NCBI RefSeq assembly: GCF_038405225.1
Contig: NZ_CP151657.1
Coordinates: 3,286,001 to 3,350,000, forward strand
Length of the DNA: 64,000 nt
Direction: 5' to 3'
From: Arthrobacter citreus
GTDB lineage: Bacteria > Actinomycetota > Actinomycetes > Actinomycetales > Micrococcaceae
Below are positions 16,421-25,921 of the stretch, piece after piece. The notes beneath the pieces were generated by a model. It had not been told where the DNA came from, searched no databases, and saw only the letters and a program-made list of their open reading frames with translations. The stretch's first letter is position 1, and every line of letters begins with the position of its first letter. A program made the position numbers and the translations under genes.

Positions 16421-17341
16421 TTAGCGCACCGCTGCGGCAGGGGGCACCAGGGTCAGGTTGTCGATCAGCCGCACCTGCCCGACTCGTGCGGCGATGAGGG
16501 CCAGCCCCGGCTTTTCCAGCGGCCCGTCTCCCGCGGGCAGCGGCTGCAGCGTGAGCGGATCGACAACGTCGAAGTAGTCCAGCTGCACCAGGGGTTCGGC
16601 CTCCACCAGCGCGGCGGCGGCGGCCAGGTCCGGCGGCAGGCCGGCTGAGACCCGGTCCCGCAGGGCAAAGAGTGCCCGCGGAAGCACGGTGGCTGCCTGC
16701 CGGTGGGCCGGATCCAGGAAGACGTTGCGGCTGGACTCCGCCAGGCCGTCCTGGGCGCGGACCACCGGCACTCCCACGATTTCCGCCGCGAAGTTCAGGT
16801 CCGCGGCCATCCGGCGGATCAGCGCCAGCTGCTGGGCATCCTTTTGTCCGAAGTAGGCGCGGAAGCGGGCCGGCACGGGAGGCTGGGCCCAGTGCAGGAG
16901 CTTGGCCACCACGGTCAGCACGCCGTCGAAGTGGCCCGGCCGGGACGCGCCCTCGTAGCGTGTCCCCAGCTCGCCGGAATGAACCCGGACCAGCGGCGCT
17001 CCGCCCGGATAGACCTCGGCCTCCGACGGCGCAAAAACCAGGTCCACGCCTGCTGCTCCCAGCAGGTCCAGGTCCGCCTCAAGGGTCCGGGGATACCGCC
17101 GCAGGTCCTCCGGATCGTTGAACTGCAGCGGGTTGATAAAAATCGATGCGACCACGACGTCGTTCCCCGCCCGGGCCGCATCCGCCAGCGCGCGGTGTCC
17201 TTCATGCAGCGCTCCCATGGTGGGCACCAGTCCGAGGGAGGGAGTCCGGGCACCGGCCGGGGCAGTTCCGGCGGCCGCCAGGGCACCGGCGGCGGCTGAC
17301 CTCAGCTCCGCGGCCGTGTGCACAACCCGCGGTGTACTCAC
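16421..17341 (-). CDS. panC: Pantothenate synthetase PanC
   Basis: 306 residues; joins pantoate and beta-alanine with ATP to give pantothenate. The nucleotidyl-transferase HIGH-like motif is in [18 protein letters not shown]. Later motifs are [34 protein letters not shown] and the KMSKS-like region [14 protein letters not shown]. Its GTG start overlaps the stop of the DUF2520 gene (GTGA), indicating coupled translation. Confidence 0.96.
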   Translation of the reverse strand: MSTPRVVHTAAELRSAAAGALAAAGTAPAGARTPSLGLVPTMGALHEGHRALADAARAGNDVVVASIFINPLQFNDPEDLRRYPRTLEADLDLLGAAGVDLVFAPSEAEVYPGGAPLVRVHSGELGTRYEGASRPGHFDGVLTVVAKLLHWAQPPVPARFRAYFGQKDAQQLALIRRMAADLNFAAEIVGVPVVRAQDGLAESSRNVFLDPAHRQAATVLPRALFALRDRVSAGLPPDLAAAAALVEAEPLVQLDYFDVVDPLTLQPLPAGDGPLEKPGLALIAARVGQVRLIDNLTLVPPAAAVR

Positions 17342-18261
17342 TGCAGGCCTTCCGCGTCCAGGGTCAGCGCGTCGATGACGGCCTGTCCGCGTTCCTTGCT
17401 GAGCAGTCCGCGGTCGATGGCGCGCCGGGCGGTGGCCAGGGACAGTGCCCGGTAGGTGTCCCTGAGGTCGGCGCTGTCCTGGTCCGCCATTTCGCTCAGG
17501 TGCGCCGCCACGGTTCCGGCGTCGCCGCGGGCCACGGGACCGGTCAGCGCATGCTCGCCCGAGGCCAGGGCGTTTTCCAGCGATGCGCGCATCAGCGGAC
17601 CCAGCAGCCGGTCGGGGTTTTCGACGCCGATATCCTTGAGCAGCTGCACTGACTGGGCGGTGATGGTCACCAGATGGTTGGACGCGTGGGCCAGCGCGAG
17701 GTGGTAGTTGACCCGGTCGGCCTCGTCAATGACCACGGGCTCGGCTCCCATTTCCACCACAAGCGCCTGGGCGATGGGCAGCACGGCCGTGGGGGCGGTG
17801 ACGCCGAAGGAACAGTCGGCCAGCCGGGTCAGGTCAAGGCTCATTCCGGTGAAGGTCATGGCCGGATGCAGTGCCAGCGGAATGGCTCCCGCGCGGCGGG
17901 CGGGTTCGAGGATGTCGGTGCCGAACCGGCCCGAGGTGTGGGCGACAAGCTGTCCGGCCTGCCATGCGTTGGTGGCGGCCAGGCCGGAGACCAGCGGCCC
18001 CAGGGCATCATCCGGCACCGCCAGCAGCACGAGCTCGGAGCGTTCGACGATTTCCGGGATGTCCAGGACAGGGACGCCCGGCAGCAGGTTGGCGGCGCGT
18101 TCGCGGCTTTCCTCGCTCACGGCGGAAACGCCGACGACGGCGTGCTCGGCCGCACGCAGCGCGGCACCAAGGACGGCGCCAACCCGGCCGGCCCCAATGA
18201 CCCCGATGCCAAGCCTGCCCCGCCGACGTTTCTCGGCGGTGCTTGCGTCAGCGCTGTTCAT
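17338..18261 (-). CDS. Rossmann-fold dehydrogenase with DUF2520 domain, possible ketopantoate reductase
   Basis: 307 residues. A Rossmann nucleotide-binding motif [16 protein letters not shown] near the N-terminus is followed by [11 protein letters not shown]-like strand and helix ([14 protein letters not shown]). The C-terminal half is DUF2520 ([29 protein letters not shown]). It resembles an NAD(P)-dependent 6-phosphogluconate or ketopantoate-reductase fold. It overlaps panC by four bases, so a role in making pantoate is a reasonable inference, but no enzyme of this subgroup is being identified here. The start overlaps the preceding PH gene by 14 bases. Confidence 0.85.
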   Translation of the reverse strand: MNSADASTAEKRRRGRLGIGVIGAGRVGAVLGAALRAAEHAVVGVSAVSEESRERAANLLPGVPVLDIPEIVERSELVLLAVPDDALGPLVSGLAATNAWQAGQLVAHTSGRFGTDILEPARRAGAIPLALHPAMTFTGMSLDLTRLADCSFGVTAPTAVLPIAQALVVEMGAEPVVIDEADRVNYHLALAHASNHLVTITAQSVQLLKDIGVENPDRLLGPLMRASLENALASGEHALTGPVARGDAGTVAAHLSEMADQDSADLRDTYRALSLATARRAIDRGLLSKERGQAVIDALTLDAEGLQ

Positions 18262-19948
18262 GGGGAAACTCCTTGGAAAACGGATCGGTGGAAACGGGCG
18301 GTGCGGGGGACGGCGCAGGGGAATCGGGGGAAGAGGCGGGGAATGCCACGGGGGAAGATGCCGGGGAAGATGCGGGGGAAGAAGCGGGTGCTGCTACGGA
18401 ATCAGCCGGCCGGTTCCAGTGGGCGCTGCGGTCCCGCCGCCGTGCCTCGCGGGCCCTGGCGGCCTGTTCCTGGAACAGGTGCTGCACCGTTTCGGTGTCG
18501 ATTTTCCGGACCCGGGGATGCACCGGGCCGGCGGTGGAGTGCAGCACCAGGTCAGCGGTGCGGAAGCGGCGGCGAAGCGGTCCCTGCTCCAGGGACATGG
18601 ACTGCGTGCGTTCGTGCGGCACCACGGACAGCACCCGCCACAGGGCGCCACTGCGGGCCAGCAGGGCTGTGTCAGTGAGGGTGAACCCGTTGCGCCGCCA
18701 GGTCAACGGGGCTATCCAACGGGCACGCCGGGGTGTGGTGGTGAAGCCGTGGTCCCCGTCCCGGCCGGTGATGCCGGCGGTGAAGACGTCCAGTGGGCGG
18801 TCGGTGCCGGCATCGGGCAGCACGAGGGCGAGGATCGCGAAGACCTCCGGCAGGGTTCCGGCCGGAAGCAGTTTTGTCCGGGCCTGCCCCTCGGAACCGG
18901 TTCCGTCCCCGTATCCGGCCACATTGACGGAAACGCGGTACCAGCCCGTGATACGCCACAAAGGTGACTGCTGCACCGCCACGGCTTGGATTCTGCCGGG
19001 CGGAACGGTCTGTGTGCGGGTGTCCAGCAGTCCGTAACGCACCCTGATTCCGTCCCGGGACACCGAGGCGCGGAAGTTGAAGGACGTGGAGAACTCCGAC
19101 CAGTAGCCGCCGACGGTTCCGAAGAGGAGTGGGACCATGACCGCCAGCGTGACGGGCTCACCGGTCAGGGCCGTGATGATGATGGCTGCGGCAATGCCGG
19201 CCAGCAGGAACAGCGTGGTCCCGGAGAGCAGCGTGGCGGCAATGACCCGTCCGGGCCCCAGCTCGAGGATGGGCTGCTCCGGTGCTTCCACCGCTCCCCG
19301 AATGCCGCCGCCGGACGCCGCTGCGCCGGCCGTTCCCGCGCCCTGCGGACCGTCGCCGTCGTCGCTGGCGCCACGGCCGCTGCCGTCGTGGCCGCTGCCG
19401 TCGCTCCCGCCCGCCGGGACGGGTGATGCCCCGGAGGCCCGGTCCAGGATCAGGGCCCGCAGCTGCTGGGCGTCATCGAGTTTGAGGAAGGCCAGCCGCA
19501 CCGCTGATTCGCCCGCGTCGGCCACTTCGAAGCGCAGTTCGGCCAGTCCAAAGAGCCGGGCGAGCAGGGGCTGGATGATGTCGATGGCCTGCACGCGGTC
19601 CAGCCGGGCCTGGCGCTGCTGGCGAAAGAGGATGCCGGAGTGCACCCGTACGTGATTCTCCGTCACCTGGTAACGGGTGAACCGCCAGGACAGGAAGAAC
19701 CCCACGGCGATGATCAGCAGGACTCCCGCGAGGATGGCTACTCCGATCAGCAGCACCGTGCCGTCGGGTATGGATGCACCACCGCCACGGCTGTCACCGC
19801 CGCCGTCGTCTCCTCCGCGGAGCCCAATCAGATCCTCGACGATGTTCCGGCCGAAAACGAAGGCAATGGCGGCGAGGGCTATCCAGCCGCGCACCAGCGG
19901 GGACACCGGGTGGACGCGGGCCCATTCCCCGGTCTGTGGGACGCTCAC
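18248..19948 (-). CDS. Large bacterial PH-domain membrane protein (YdbT-like)
   Basis: 566 residues from the GTG at 19948, which overlaps the upstream PH gene stop as GTGA; the open frame continues upstream but only as a shadow. Two membrane segments open the protein (GWIALAAIAFVFG and GVAILAGVLLIIAVGFFLSW), followed by repeated bPH2 domains. The first begins FTRYQVTENHVRVHSGILFRQQRQARLDRVQAIDI; a second, after two more helices, has RDGIRVRYGLLDTRTQTVPPGRIQAV; a third has FTLTDTALLARSGALWRV. The C-terminal tail is Ala/Ser/Pro-rich. YdbS/YdbT pairs in Bacillus are linked to resistance to membrane-active peptides; the role here is unknown. Confidence 0.88.
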   Translation of the reverse strand: MSVPQTGEWARVHPVSPLVRGWIALAAIAFVFGRNIVEDLIGLRGGDDGGGDSRGGGASIPDGTVLLIGVAILAGVLLIIAVGFFLSWRFTRYQVTENHVRVHSGILFRQQRQARLDRVQAIDIIQPLLARLFGLAELRFEVADAGESAVRLAFLKLDDAQQLRALILDRASGASPVPAGGSDGSGHDGSGRGASDDGDGPQGAGTAGAAASGGGIRGAVEAPEQPILELGPGRVIAATLLSGTTLFLLAGIAAAIIITALTGEPVTLAVMVPLLFGTVGGYWSEFSTSFNFRASVSRDGIRVRYGLLDTRTQTVPPGRIQAVAVQQSPLWRITGWYRVSVNVAGYGDGTGSEGQARTKLLPAGTLPEVFAILALVLPDAGTDRPLDVFTAGITGRDGDHGFTTTPRRARWIAPLTWRRNGFTLTDTALLARSGALWRVLSVVPHERTQSMSLEQGPLRRRFRTADLVLHSTAGPVHPRVRKIDTETVQHLFQEQAARAREARRRDRSAHWNRPADSVAAPASSPASSPASSPVAFPASSPDSPAPSPAPPVSTDPFSKEFPHEQR

Positions 19949-20457
19949 AGTCCGGCCAGCTGCGTTTCGCCGCGTTCGGACAGCTGCTCCCGCAGCCGGG
20001 CGCCCTCCGCGGCGGGCAGGCCGGGCAGCACCGCATTGGTTCCCGGGGCTGCCGTGTGCAGTTTCAGGGAGCACAGGCCGAAGGCGCGCTCCAGCGGCCC
20101 CACCGTAACGTCCACATACTGCATCCGGCCGTACGGAACAACGAGGGTGCGCTGGAAGAAGATACCCCGCCGCAGCAGGAAATCCTCATTGCGTTCCGCG
20201 TAGCAAACGGCGCGCACCTGCCGGGGCAGCAGCACTGCGCGCCACACGTAGGCGGCCGCGATCAGGGCCGGCAGCCCCCAGGCCAGCCAGTCCGGAGCCG
20301 ACGGCCAAACCCCGGCGGAGCGGAGGATCAGCGGCAGGCAGGCAACAGCCACGGTCAGCACGGCTTCGATGGCCCAGCCAATGAGGCGGACGGTGAGGTA
20401 TCGGGGGGAAATGTGCTCCCAGCGCAAACCGCTCGGATCGATCGCTTCGCTAGGCAT
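19945..20457 (-). CDS. Small bacterial PH-domain membrane protein (YdbS-like)
   Basis: 170 residues from the ATG at 20457. Two hydrophobic helices (LIGWAIEAVLTVAVACLPLIL and WLAWGLPALIAAAYVWRAVLL) are followed by one bPH2 domain: ERNEDFLLRRGIFFQRTLVVPYGRMQYVDVTVGPLERAFGLCSLKLHTA in outline, with the conserved strand-turn pattern of the family. The start overlaps the DUF3180 stop by eight bases and the stop overlaps the next PH gene by four, so the two PH proteins are translationally coupled and likely form a complex, as YdbS and YdbT do. Confidence 0.88.
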   Translation of the reverse strand: MPSEAIDPSGLRWEHISPRYLTVRLIGWAIEAVLTVAVACLPLILRSAGVWPSAPDWLAWGLPALIAAAYVWRAVLLPRQVRAVCYAERNEDFLLRRGIFFQRTLVVPYGRMQYVDVTVGPLERAFGLCSLKLHTAAPGTNAVLPGLPAAEGARLREQLSERGETQLAGL

Positions 20458-20962
20458 ATTCGCCGTCTCCCGGTTGCTGTCGGTTCTCCGGGCCGGCGGG
20501 GGTCCCGCCGTTCCCGTTCGGGTCATTGGGTGGCAGGCGGCAGAAGCGCTCCACAAGCAGGCCCACGGAGATCATGAGCGCTCCTCCGGCCATCATGGCC
20601 AGGGCGGACCATGTGGCGCTGTGTCCCGGCCGCAGCGACCACAGGGGTACCTGTTCCAGAAAGATACCCGCATGCCAGCCCAGCAGCAGCGAACCGGCAT
20701 AGGCGGCGGCCTGGGCCAGGACCAGGGTCCGCGCCGCGGCGATGGGGTCCAGTTCGCGGTCCCGGTGGCCCTGCTGCCAGCGCCTGACCCGAAGTCCAAG
20801 GACGAGCGTGGCTCCCGAGATCAGCAGTACGGTCAGCAGCCCGAACAGGCTCAGGACCGGTGCGGGCAGGGAATTGCGGGTGGCCCAGTTGTTGACCAGC
20901 CAACCCAGGACACCGGACGCGATCGTTATGACGGCCAGCCAGCGGTACCGGATGTTCCCCAC
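20450..20962 (-). CDS. DUF3180 membrane protein
   Basis: 170 residues with four membrane helices: YRWLAVITIASGVLGWLV, PVLSLFGLLTVLLISGATLVLGL, LAQAAAYAGSLLLGWHAGI and ALAMMAGGALMISVGLLVE. The loop WQQGHRDRELDPIAAARTLVLAQAAAYAGSL matches the actinobacterial DUF3180 pattern; the family has no known function. The GTG start at 20962 is eight bases after the folK stop, and no better codon with a ribosome binding site is present. It is the link between the folate genes and the PH-domain pair. Confidence 0.82.
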   Translation of the reverse strand: MGNIRYRWLAVITIASGVLGWLVNNWATRNSLPAPVLSLFGLLTVLLISGATLVLGLRVRRWQQGHRDRELDPIAAARTLVLAQAAAYAGSLLLGWHAGIFLEQVPLWSLRPGHSATWSALAMMAGGALMISVGLLVERFCRLPPNDPNGNGGTPAGPENRQQPGDGEYA

Positions 20963-20970
20963 GTTAAGGA

Positions 20971-21471
20971 TCAGTCTCCCTCGTAGATTTCCAGGCCGGG
21001 AAGGTCCTCGGCCCGGGCGGCGAGCTCGGCCACCGGGGTTCCCGACAGCTTGGCCTCGGGATCCATCCAGGCCCACGGCTGCAGGACAAAGGCCCGGGTG
21101 TGGGCCCGCGGATGCGGAAGGGTGAGGGTCTCGTCGTCGAGCACCGTGTCACCGTAGGTGATGATGTCCACGTCCAGGGTTCGCGGCCCCCAGCGCACCT
21201 CGCGCTTGCGGTGGTGGGAGTTTTCCACGCTCTGGCAGTGTGCCAGCAGGTCATGCGGCGGCAGGTCGGTCTCCACTGAGACCACAAGGTTCAGGTAGTC
21301 GGGCTGCTCGGGCCCGCCCACCGGGCTGGTCCGGACCACCGGAGAAACGGCCTGGAGCCGGACGCCGGGGTGATCGGCCAGTTCCGCCACTGCGCGTGAA
21401 AGGGTGTCCCGGCTTTCGCCGAGATTGCTGCCCAGGGCCAGGACCGCGGTGACCGCGGCGGGCGCGTTCAT
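20971..21471 (-). CDS. folK: Hydroxymethyldihydropterin pyrophosphokinase FolK
   Basis: 166 residues; transfers pyrophosphate from ATP to 6-hydroxymethyl-7,8-dihydropterin. Family motifs seen in order: ALGSNLGESRDTL, the pterin-contact segment TSPVGGPEQPDYLNLVV, the signature RWGPRTLDVDI and LPHPRAHTRAFVLQPW. Starts in the folB stop (ATGA overlap), and supplies the substrate of FolP. Confidence 0.96.
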   Translation of the reverse strand: MNAPAAVTAVLALGSNLGESRDTLSRAVAELADHPGVRLQAVSPVVRTSPVGGPEQPDYLNLVVSVETDLPPHDLLAHCQSVENSHHRKREVRWGPRTLDVDIITYGDTVLDDETLTLPHPRAHTRAFVLQPWAWMDPEAKLSGTPVAELAARAEDLPGLEIYEGD

Positions 21472-21854
21472 GCCCGGTCCCGGTGGATGGTTACCGCTAC
21501 GTCGCCGAAGGGAACGGTGATGGGTGCCTGCGGTTTGTGGACGGTCACGTCAACGGCGCCAACCCCGGCAAACCCGTCCAGGACGGCTTGGGCAATGCGC
21601 TCCGCGAGGGCCTCGATCAGGTTCAGTGGTTCGCCGGCGATGATGGCCGCCACCTGTTCGGCAAGCTCGCCGTAATGCGCCGTCTGCGTCAGGTCGTCGC
21701 TGAGGCCGGCCGGCCGCAGGTCCGTGTGCAGCACCACGTCCACCACAAAGGGCTGGCCGTTGCGCCGCTCGTCCTCGAATACTCCGTGGAATCCCCGCGC
21801 GGTGATACCCGTCAGCGTGATGGTGTCGCGTGTGGCTGTGCCGGAAGCGTTCAT
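21468..21854 (-). CDS. folB: Dihydroneopterin aldolase FolB
   Basis: 128 residues; converts dihydroneopterin to hydroxymethyl-dihydropterin. Seen: ITLTGITARGFHGVFEDERRNGQPFVVDV (family N-terminus with the active-site glutamate), NLIEALAERIAQAVLD and the C-terminal VHKPQAPITVPFGDVAVTI with its catalytic lysine. Three bases after folP and overlapping folK by four. Confidence 0.96.
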   Translation of the reverse strand: MNASGTATRDTITLTGITARGFHGVFEDERRNGQPFVVDVVLHTDLRPAGLSDDLTQTAHYGELAEQVAAIIAGEPLNLIEALAERIAQAVLDGFAGVGAVDVTVHKPQAPITVPFGDVAVTIHRDRA

Positions 21855-21857
21855 GTC

Positions 21858-22763
21858 CTATCCCTTCCAGGCTGCGGTGGTCTTGACGGCATCGACGTTG
21901 GGGCCGACGTTGTGCACGCGGACGCACCACACCTTGGCGAAGGCGGCCAGTGCCGTAACCGCCGCCGTGGCGTTGTCGCGTTCCAGCGGCGGGGCGGCCT
22001 TGCCGGAGCTGGCCAGCAGGGATCCGAGGAAACGCTTCCGGGAAGCACCGATGAGCACCCGGTGGCCCAGGGCGTTAAACCGGTCAATGTTCCTCAGCAG
22101 CTCCCAGTTGGCGGCACCGTCCTTGGAGAATCCCAGTCCGGGGTCGAGGATGATCTGCTCGGGCGCCACGCCGGCGTCGAGAAACTGCTCCCGGATTTTC
22201 GTCAGTTCGGTGATGACGTCATCCACAACGGAGTCGTACTCCGCGTGGGGGTCGCTGCTGCGGACGGCGCCGCGGCTGTGCATCAGCACGTAGCGGACGC
22301 CGGTGCGCGCTATCAGCTCCGGCATCCCGGGATCAACATCCAGGCCGGAGACATCGTTGATGACGGCGGCGCCGGCGGTGATGGCCTTCTCTGCCGTGGA
22401 AGCGTTCATGGTGTCCACGCTGACCAGTGCGCCGGCCTTCACCAGCGCCTCAACGACGGGCAGGATCCGCTGCTGCTCCTCCGCGGGATCAACCCGGACC
22501 GAATCCGGCCGCGTGGACTCCCCGCCCACGTCAATGATGTCGGCGCCGTCATAATGCATCTTCAAACCGGCCTGGATCGCCTGGTCGGCCTGTCCGAACT
22601 GTCCGCCGTCGCTGAAGGAATCCGGCGTGACGTTCAGGATGCCCATCACCAGGGTGCGGTCCGCCGGAAGGTCTTCGAACCGGCGGGGCGTCCGAACCGG
22701 GCGGACCACTGGAAGAGGCGAGGTCGCGGGCCCGGTGCCGGGAGCGGCGGCGAGTGAATCCAT
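21858..22763 (-). CDS. folP: Dihydropteroate synthase FolP
   Basis: 301 residues; condenses hydroxymethyl-dihydropterin pyrophosphate with p-aminobenzoate and is the sulfonamide target. TIM-barrel signatures: LVMGILNVTPDSFSDGG, DIIDVGGESTRPDS, INDVSGL and LDPGLGFSKDG, with the C-terminal GASRKRFLG. The ATG at 22763 gives the normal length, about 40 residues before the first signature. Ribosome binding site is poor, and the folE stop is 14 bases upstream, so reinitiation is likely. Confidence 0.95.
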   Translation of the reverse strand: MDSLAAAPGTGPATSPLPVVRPVRTPRRFEDLPADRTLVMGILNVTPDSFSDGGQFGQADQAIQAGLKMHYDGADIIDVGGESTRPDSVRVDPAEEQQRILPVVEALVKAGALVSVDTMNASTAEKAITAGAAVINDVSGLDVDPGMPELIARTGVRYVLMHSRGAVRSSDPHAEYDSVVDDVITELTKIREQFLDAGVAPEQIILDPGLGFSKDGAANWELLRNIDRFNALGHRVLIGASRKRFLGSLLASSGKAAPPLERDNATAAVTALAAFAKVWCVRVHNVGPNVDAVKTTAAWKG

Positions 22764-22777
22764 GAGGTGGTGGGGTC

Positions 22778-23395
22778 CTATCGTCCGAGTATGAGGCTCA
22801 TTGCTTCCGCACGGGTTGCGGTTTCGCGAAGCTGGCCGCGGACCGCCGAGGTGACGGTCTTGGCTCCGGGCTTCCGCACGCCGCGCATCGACATGCACAG
22901 GTGTTCGCATTCAATGACAACTATGGCACCGCGGGGGTCCAGGTTGTCCATCAGTGCGTCGACGATCTGTGTTGTCAGACGCTCCTGGACCTGCGGCCGC
23001 CGCGCGTACACGTCCACCAGGCGGGCCAGCTTGCTCAACCCGGTAACTTTGCCGTCCTTCGACGGAATGTAGCCGATGTGGGCGGTGCCGTGGAAGGGCA
23101 CGAGGTGGTGTTCGCAGGTGGAGAAGAACGGGATGTCCTTGACCAGCACCATCTCCTCGTGTTCCAGGGCAAAAGTGGTGGCCAGCAGGTCCACCGGGCT
23201 CTGGTGCAGGCCGGCGAAGATTTCCGCGTAGGACTTCGCGACCCGCTTGGGGGTGTCCTGCAGTCCCTCACGGTCCGGATCCTCACCGATCGCGAGAAGA
23301 ATTTCGCGGACCGCTTTTTCAATCCGGGGCTGATCCACGGGGGCCAGGGGGGCGGAGATGTCATCCGCAGTCAGTTCATCGTCGAAATCCGTCAC
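22778..23395 (-). CDS. folE: GTP cyclohydrolase I FolE
   Basis: 205 residues; first enzyme of folate synthesis, forming dihydroneopterin triphosphate from GTP. It has the zinc-ligand motif [18 protein letters not shown] and [38 protein letters not shown], which carries the third zinc ligand. The GTG start has AGGA at an eight-base spacing. First gene of the folE-folP-folB-folK series, downstream of a 19-bp tandem repeat and the ftsH terminator. Confidence 0.97.
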   Translation of the reverse strand: MTDFDDELTADDISAPLAPVDQPRIEKAVREILLAIGEDPDREGLQDTPKRVAKSYAEIFAGLHQSPVDLLATTFALEHEEMVLVKDIPFFSTCEHHLVPFHGTAHIGYIPSKDGKVTGLSKLARLVDVYARRPQVQERLTTQIVDALMDNLDPRGAIVVIECEHLCMSMRGVRKPGAKTVTSAVRGQLRETATRAEAMSLILGR

Positions 23396-23434
23396 TGGTC
23401 GATCCTACCGTGACTGCCGCCGGCGGCGGCCCGG

Positions 23435-23488
23435 CGGCGGCCCGGGGGCGGCGCGGCGGCCCGGGGGCGGCGCGGCGGCCCGGGGGCG
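23435..23488. repeat. 19-bp GC-rich tandem repeat, 2.8 copies, between ftsH and folE
   Basis: A unit with core GGCGGCCCGGGGGCGGCG is repeated without mismatch at 23435-23453, 23454-23472 and, partly, 23473-23488. It consists only of G and C. It lies 40 bases before folE, downstream of the ftsH terminator on the coding strand. Confidence 0.75.
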
Positions 23489-23527
23489 CACCAGCCAGCG
23501 CGGCGCGCCGCCGGCAGGCGGGTACGC

Positions 23528-23558
23528 CGACGGCCCGGCACATGGTGCCGGGCCGTCG
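23528..23558 (-). terminator. Terminator of ftsH
   Basis: A perfect 14-base stem (23528-23541 with 23545-23558) with a three-base loop, 25 bases after the ftsH stop. No strong U-run. Confidence 0.75.
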
Positions 23559-23583
23559 GAGTGCAACAGCTGTTCTAGCGGAA

Positions 23584-25701
23584 CTAGCGGTCGTTCTGTG
23601 CCGGGTTCTCCGAACCATCGGTCCGGCCGGCGGTGCCGCCCTGGCCCGGGTGTCCGGATCCAGTGCCCTCCGGCTGCGGAAGCCCGTTGCTGGACACGTC
23701 AAAGTCCTGGGGCAGATCGGCGTCGGCAATCTGGTCCTGCGGTGAAACGCTGTCCGGATTGGGCTTGCCGTTGGCCGCGGCTTCACGCCGTTCCCGCGCG
23801 GATACCACCGGCGGCAGGCTGTGGACCTGGCGGGTTGGCTTGGAGAGCCAGACTTCGCGGACGTCGCGCTTGCGCACGTCGTGGAAGACCTCGGCGATCT
23901 CGGCCTGGTTCAGGGTCTCGCGTTCGAGCAGTTCCAGGGCCAGCCGGTCCAGGACGTCCCGGTTTTCGGTCAGGATTTGGTACGCCTCGTCGTGGGCGTT
24001 ATCCAGCAGGCGCCGGATTTCCTCATCGACAACGTAGGCCACCTGGTCGGAGTAGTTCCGTTCCTGGCCCATGTCGCGGCCCAGGAAGGGTTCGCCGCCG
24101 CCGCTGCCGAGCTTTACGGAACCGATCCGCTCGCTCATGCCGTACTGGGTAACCATCTTGCGGGCCGTGGCGGTGGCCTTTTCGATGTCGTTGGAGGCAC
24201 CGGTGGACGGATCGTGGAACACGATCTCTTCGGCCACCCGGCCGCCCATGGCGTAGGCGAGCTGGTCCAGCAGTTCGTTGCGCGTGATCGAGTACTTGTC
24301 ATCCTGGGGCAGCACCATTGTGTACCCCAGGGCGCGGCCGCGGGGCAGGATGGTCACCTTGGTGACGGGGTCGGTGTTGCGCAGCGCTGCCGCCACTAGG
24401 GCGTGTCCACCCTCGTGGTAGGCCGTGATCTTGCGTTCCAGTTCCTTCATGACGCGGCTGCGCTTCTGCGGCCCGGCGATCACCCGGTCAATGGCCTCGT
24501 CCAGCGCGCGGTCGTCAATGAGCTGTGCGTTGGAGCGGGCCGTCAGCAGGGCTGCCTCGTTCAGGACGTTGGCGAGGTCCGCACCGGTGAAGCCTGGCGT
24601 CTTGCGTGCCACGGTTTCCAGGTCCACGCCGTCGGCCATCGGCTTGCCCTTGGCATGGACCTGCAGGATGTGCAGGCGGCCCTGCATGTCCGGAGCTTCG
24701 ACGCCAATCTGGCGGTCAAAGCGGCCCGGGCGCAGCAGTGCCGGGTCCAGCACATCGGGCCGGTTGGTGGCGGCAATCAGGATGACGTTGGTGTTGCCGT
24801 CGAATCCGTCCATCTCCACCAGCAGCTGGTTCAGGGTCTGCTCGCGTTCGTCATTGCCGCCGCCCACGCCGGCGCCGCGGTGGCGGCCGACGGCGTCGAT
24901 CTCGTCAACGAAGATGATGGCCGGGGCGTTGGTCTTGGCCTGCTCGAAGAGGTCGCGGACGCGGGATGCACCCACACCGACGAACATCTCGACGAAGTCG
25001 GAGCCGGAGATGGAGTAGAAGGGCACTCCCGCCTCACCGGCCACGGCACGGGCGAGCAGGGTCTTACCGGTGCCGGGAGGGCCGTACAGCAGCACACCCT
25101 TGGGGATCTTGGCGCCCACGGCCTGGAACTTGGCCGGATCCTGCAGGAATTCCTTGATTTCGTGCAGTTCCTCCACGGCCTCGTCCGCGCCTGCGACGTC
25201 GGCGAAGGTTACCTGCGGCATGTCCTTGTTGGTCAGCTTTGCCTTGGACTTTCCGAACTTCATCACCTGCGAGCCGCCGCCCTGCATGCGGGAGAGCAGG
25301 AACCAGAAGATGACGCCGATAATGATGAACGGCAGGAACAGGCCCAGGAAGCTGGTGAACCAGTTGGTCTGCACCGGCTGGTCGGTGAAGCCTTCGGCGC
25401 CGGAGTCGTTCACCGCGGCGACAATGTCCTCGCCGCGGGCGGTGCCGAAGAAGAACTGGACGTTCTCGCTTTCCTTGCCGCTGCTGTCCTTATACGGCTC
25501 CTCGAGCGTGAGGTCCACACGCTGCTCGCCGTCGTAGATTTTGGCCTGCTCCACCTTCTGGTCCTTGAGCAGCTGCAGGCCCACGCTGGTGTCCACCTGG
25601 GTTGCCCCGCTCGCGGAAAGGCTGGGAAGAATGAGCACAAGAAGGGCCAATGCCAGGACAATCCAAATGCCCGGCCCCTTGAAGAAGTTCTTAGATTTCA
25701 T
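23584..25701 (-). CDS. ftsH: Membrane-bound AAA+ zinc metalloprotease FtsH
   Basis: 705 residues; degrades damaged membrane and regulatory proteins. The N-terminal membrane helix is [17 protein letters not shown], followed by an extracytoplasmic domain and a second helix [19 protein letters not shown]. The AAA+ domain has Walker A GPPGTGKT, Walker B IIFVDEID and the SRH region [20 protein letters not shown]. The zinc site is HEGGH, the usual actinobacterial form of HExxH, with the distal Asp region further on. The C-terminal 90 residues are Pro/Gly/Asp-rich and variable. An in-frame TGA lies three codons before the ATG, so the start is fixed, yet the nearest ribosome binding site is 23 bases away (see leader feature). 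Confidence 0.97.
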   Translation of the reverse strand: MKSKNFFKGPGIWIVLALALLVLILPSLSASGATQVDTSVGLQLLKDQKVEQAKIYDGEQRVDLTLEEPYKDSSGKESENVQFFFGTARGEDIVAAVNDSGAEGFTDQPVQTNWFTSFLGLFLPFIIIGVIFWFLLSRMQGGGSQVMKFGKSKAKLTNKDMPQVTFADVAGADEAVEELHEIKEFLQDPAKFQAVGAKIPKGVLLYGPPGTGKTLLARAVAGEAGVPFYSISGSDFVEMFVGVGASRVRDLFEQAKTNAPAIIFVDEIDAVGRHRGAGVGGGNDEREQTLNQLLVEMDGFDGNTNVILIAATNRPDVLDPALLRPGRFDRQIGVEAPDMQGRLHILQVHAKGKPMADGVDLETVARKTPGFTGADLANVLNEAALLTARSNAQLIDDRALDEAIDRVIAGPQKRSRVMKELERKITAYHEGGHALVAAALRNTDPVTKVTILPRGRALGYTMVLPQDDKYSITRNELLDQLAYAMGGRVAEEIVFHDPSTGASNDIEKATATARKMVTQYGMSERIGSVKLGSGGGEPFLGRDMGQERNYSDQVAYVVDEEIRRLLDNAHDEAYQILTENRDVLDRLALELLERETLNQAEIAEVFHDVRKRDVREVWLSKPTRQVHSLPPVVSARERREAAANGKPNPDSVSPQDQIADADLPQDFDVSSNGLPQPEGTGSGHPGQGGTAGRTDGSENPAQNDR

Positions 25702-25710
25702 TCGTCGTCA

Positions 25711-25731
25711 GGGCGTACGCCCCGTCCCTCC
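25711..25731 (-). promoter_or_regulatory. ftsH ribosome-binding region with intervening palindrome
   Basis: AGGAGGG (25731-25725) is 23 bases before the ftsH ATG, too far for normal use. The 12-base palindrome GGGCGTACGCCC (25722-25711) lies between them; folding it would bring the site to about 11 bases from the ATG. Structure and effect are inferred. Confidence 0.45.
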
Positions 25732-25868
25732 TGATCAACAACGCTGATAATGCGCGGAAATATGCTTCAACTAGCTATACACCGTTACCTGTTGGAACAC
25801 GTCCTGAAGACCCCGAAAGTTCCCTCTGGGCGTAGCACGCCGACGTGATGCTGATCGCTGACACGGAA

Positions 25869-25898
25869 CCGGACGGCGGCCTGCTGGCCACCGTCCGG
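25869..25898 (-). terminator. Terminator of hpt
   Basis: A 13-base stem with one mismatch (25869-25881 with 25886-25898) and a four-base loop, 23 bases after the hpt stop and about 170 bases before ftsH. Weak U-run. Confidence 0.6.
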
Positions 25899-25921
25899 AT
25901 TCTGCGTCAGCCGGGTGCCTG

